A stretch of DNA of 6,355 nt from Streptomyces katrae (lineage in GTDB: Bacteria; Actinomycetota; Actinomycetes; Streptomycetales; Streptomycetaceae). Below, piece by piece: positions 6,138 to 6,355 of this stretch. A model generated the notes under the pieces. The model was not told the origin of the DNA, did no database searches, and worked only from the letters and a program-made list of their open reading frames with translations. Position 1 is the first letter of the stretch; the number at the start of each line of letters is the position of its first letter. The DNA is taken from contig NZ_JZWV01001143.1 in the NCBI RefSeq assembly GCF_000966975.1, positions 1 through 6,355 of the forward strand, given 5' to 3'. Both the position numbers and the translations under genes were made by a program.

Positions 6138-6258
6138 TCTTGCGAACAGTCGATGGACGGGGCCTCCTCCTCAAGCAGGGACGATCTCGATCTCCACTCC
6201 TTTTCGGCGCGCCATTCCGGCGCTACGGCGGGTGGTCGGAGAGAAGGAAAAGCACTGA

Positions 6259-6264
6259 TAGAGT
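6259..6264 (+). promoter_or_regulatory. Tandem rrn promoter, -10 box TAGAGT (first copy)
   Basis: TAGAGT in the context CTGATAGAGTCGGAGTCGC (6255-6273) fits the actinobacterial -10 form TAGRRT with an upstream TGA. No TTGAC-like -35 box is seen 16-19 bases upstream; that stretch is purine-rich (around GTCGGAG, 6235-6241). It recurs 70 bases downstream. Confidence 0.6.
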
Positions 6265-6328
6265 CGGAGTCGCCGGAAAGGGAAACGCGAAAGCGAAGGA
6301 CCTGGAAAGCGAGCGAGAAAGACTCTGA

Positions 6329-6334
6329 TAGAGT
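6329..6334 (+). promoter_or_regulatory. Tandem rrn promoter, -10 box TAGAGT (second copy)
   Basis: CTGATAGAGTCTGAATCGC (6325-6343) matches the first copy at 17 of 19 bases, exactly 70 bases downstream. Transcription would start near 6341. The sequence after it (GAATCGCAAGAACGAAAGC) resembles, from memory, the leader ahead of Streptomyces 16S rRNA genes. No part of the mature rRNA is in the window. Confidence 0.6.
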
Positions 6335-6355
6335 CTGAATCGCAAGAACGAAAGC

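Larger units (their letters stand above)
5926..6355. other. 430-base regulatory region between crr and a presumed rRNA operon
   Basis: No convincing gene lies here. The short open frames at 6067-6338 run through promoter elements and lack a convincing ribosome binding site. From left to right the region holds the crr ribosome binding site and leader (5926-5970) and a C+G-rich stretch (5975-6020). Next come three GACTAG motifs, two of them in the DasR-like operators (6031-6063), and a TTGCCT/TACTGT promoter candidate. A 13-base palindrome follows at 6125-6137, and then a purine-rich tract (6235-6355) with two TAGAGT boxes. From about 6077 onward the region looks like tandem promoters reading rightward into rRNA genes outside the window. 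Confidence 0.7.

Noticed and set aside
5926..6174. N-terminal extension of crr up to 6174
   Set aside because: EIIA homology starts at the Met at 5925 with a strong GGGAGG site; the extension would run through the dre operators.
6067..6338. Short plus-strand open frames of 61-85 codons
   Set aside because: They overlap promoter boxes, have no convincing ribosome binding site and lack coding-type third-position bias.

Overview
The window looks like a chromosomal core segment of a Streptomyces (or very close actinobacterial relative). G+C is very high, nearly all codons end in G or C, and the set crr (EIIA-Glc) - ptsI (enzyme I) with DasR-type operators upstream is a Streptomyces hallmark. I see no insertion sequence, phage gene, CRISPR array or tRNA.

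Layout, left to right. Positions 1-480 (minus strand) hold the N-terminal 160 codons of a protein resembling family-31 glycoside hydrolases, running off the left edge. A 209-base divergent intergenic region follows. It contains two adjacent 11-mers (521-542) that fit the Streptomyces PhoP box layout. Positions 690-2666 (plus) encode a complete 658-residue acetoacetyl-CoA synthetase. After 70 bases, 2737-3645 (plus) encodes a 302-residue protein I do not recognise. A strong 12-bp hairpin (3675-3713) separates it from the convergent ptsI. The minus-strand pair crr (5476-5925) and ptsI (3743-5413) forms an operon, with a 7-bp hairpin in its 62-base gap.

The last 430 bases (5926-6355) carry no gene and are regulatory. 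They hold the crr leader, two tandem DasR-like (dre) operators at 6035-6063, and then a series of plus-strand promoter-like elements. These are TTGCCT-17-TACTGT at 6077-6105 and two near-identical TGATAGAGT boxes exactly 70 bases apart. The purine-rich sequence around them resembles the upstream region of a Streptomyces rRNA operon, so the 16S gene is inferred to begin beyond the right edge.

How the genes work together. Enzyme I takes phosphate from PEP and passes it to HPr (not encoded here). HPr phosphorylates EIIA-Crr, which feeds sugar-specific permeases, in Streptomyces notably the N-acetylglucosamine transporter. DasR, the GlcNAc-responsive repressor, would act at the tandem sites. Acetoacetyl-CoA synthetase returns acetoacetate to CoA metabolism. 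The most interesting features are the dre pair lying about 14 bases from a candidate rRNA promoter and the PHO-like box in front of the hydrolase. No clearly novel multi-gene system is visible.
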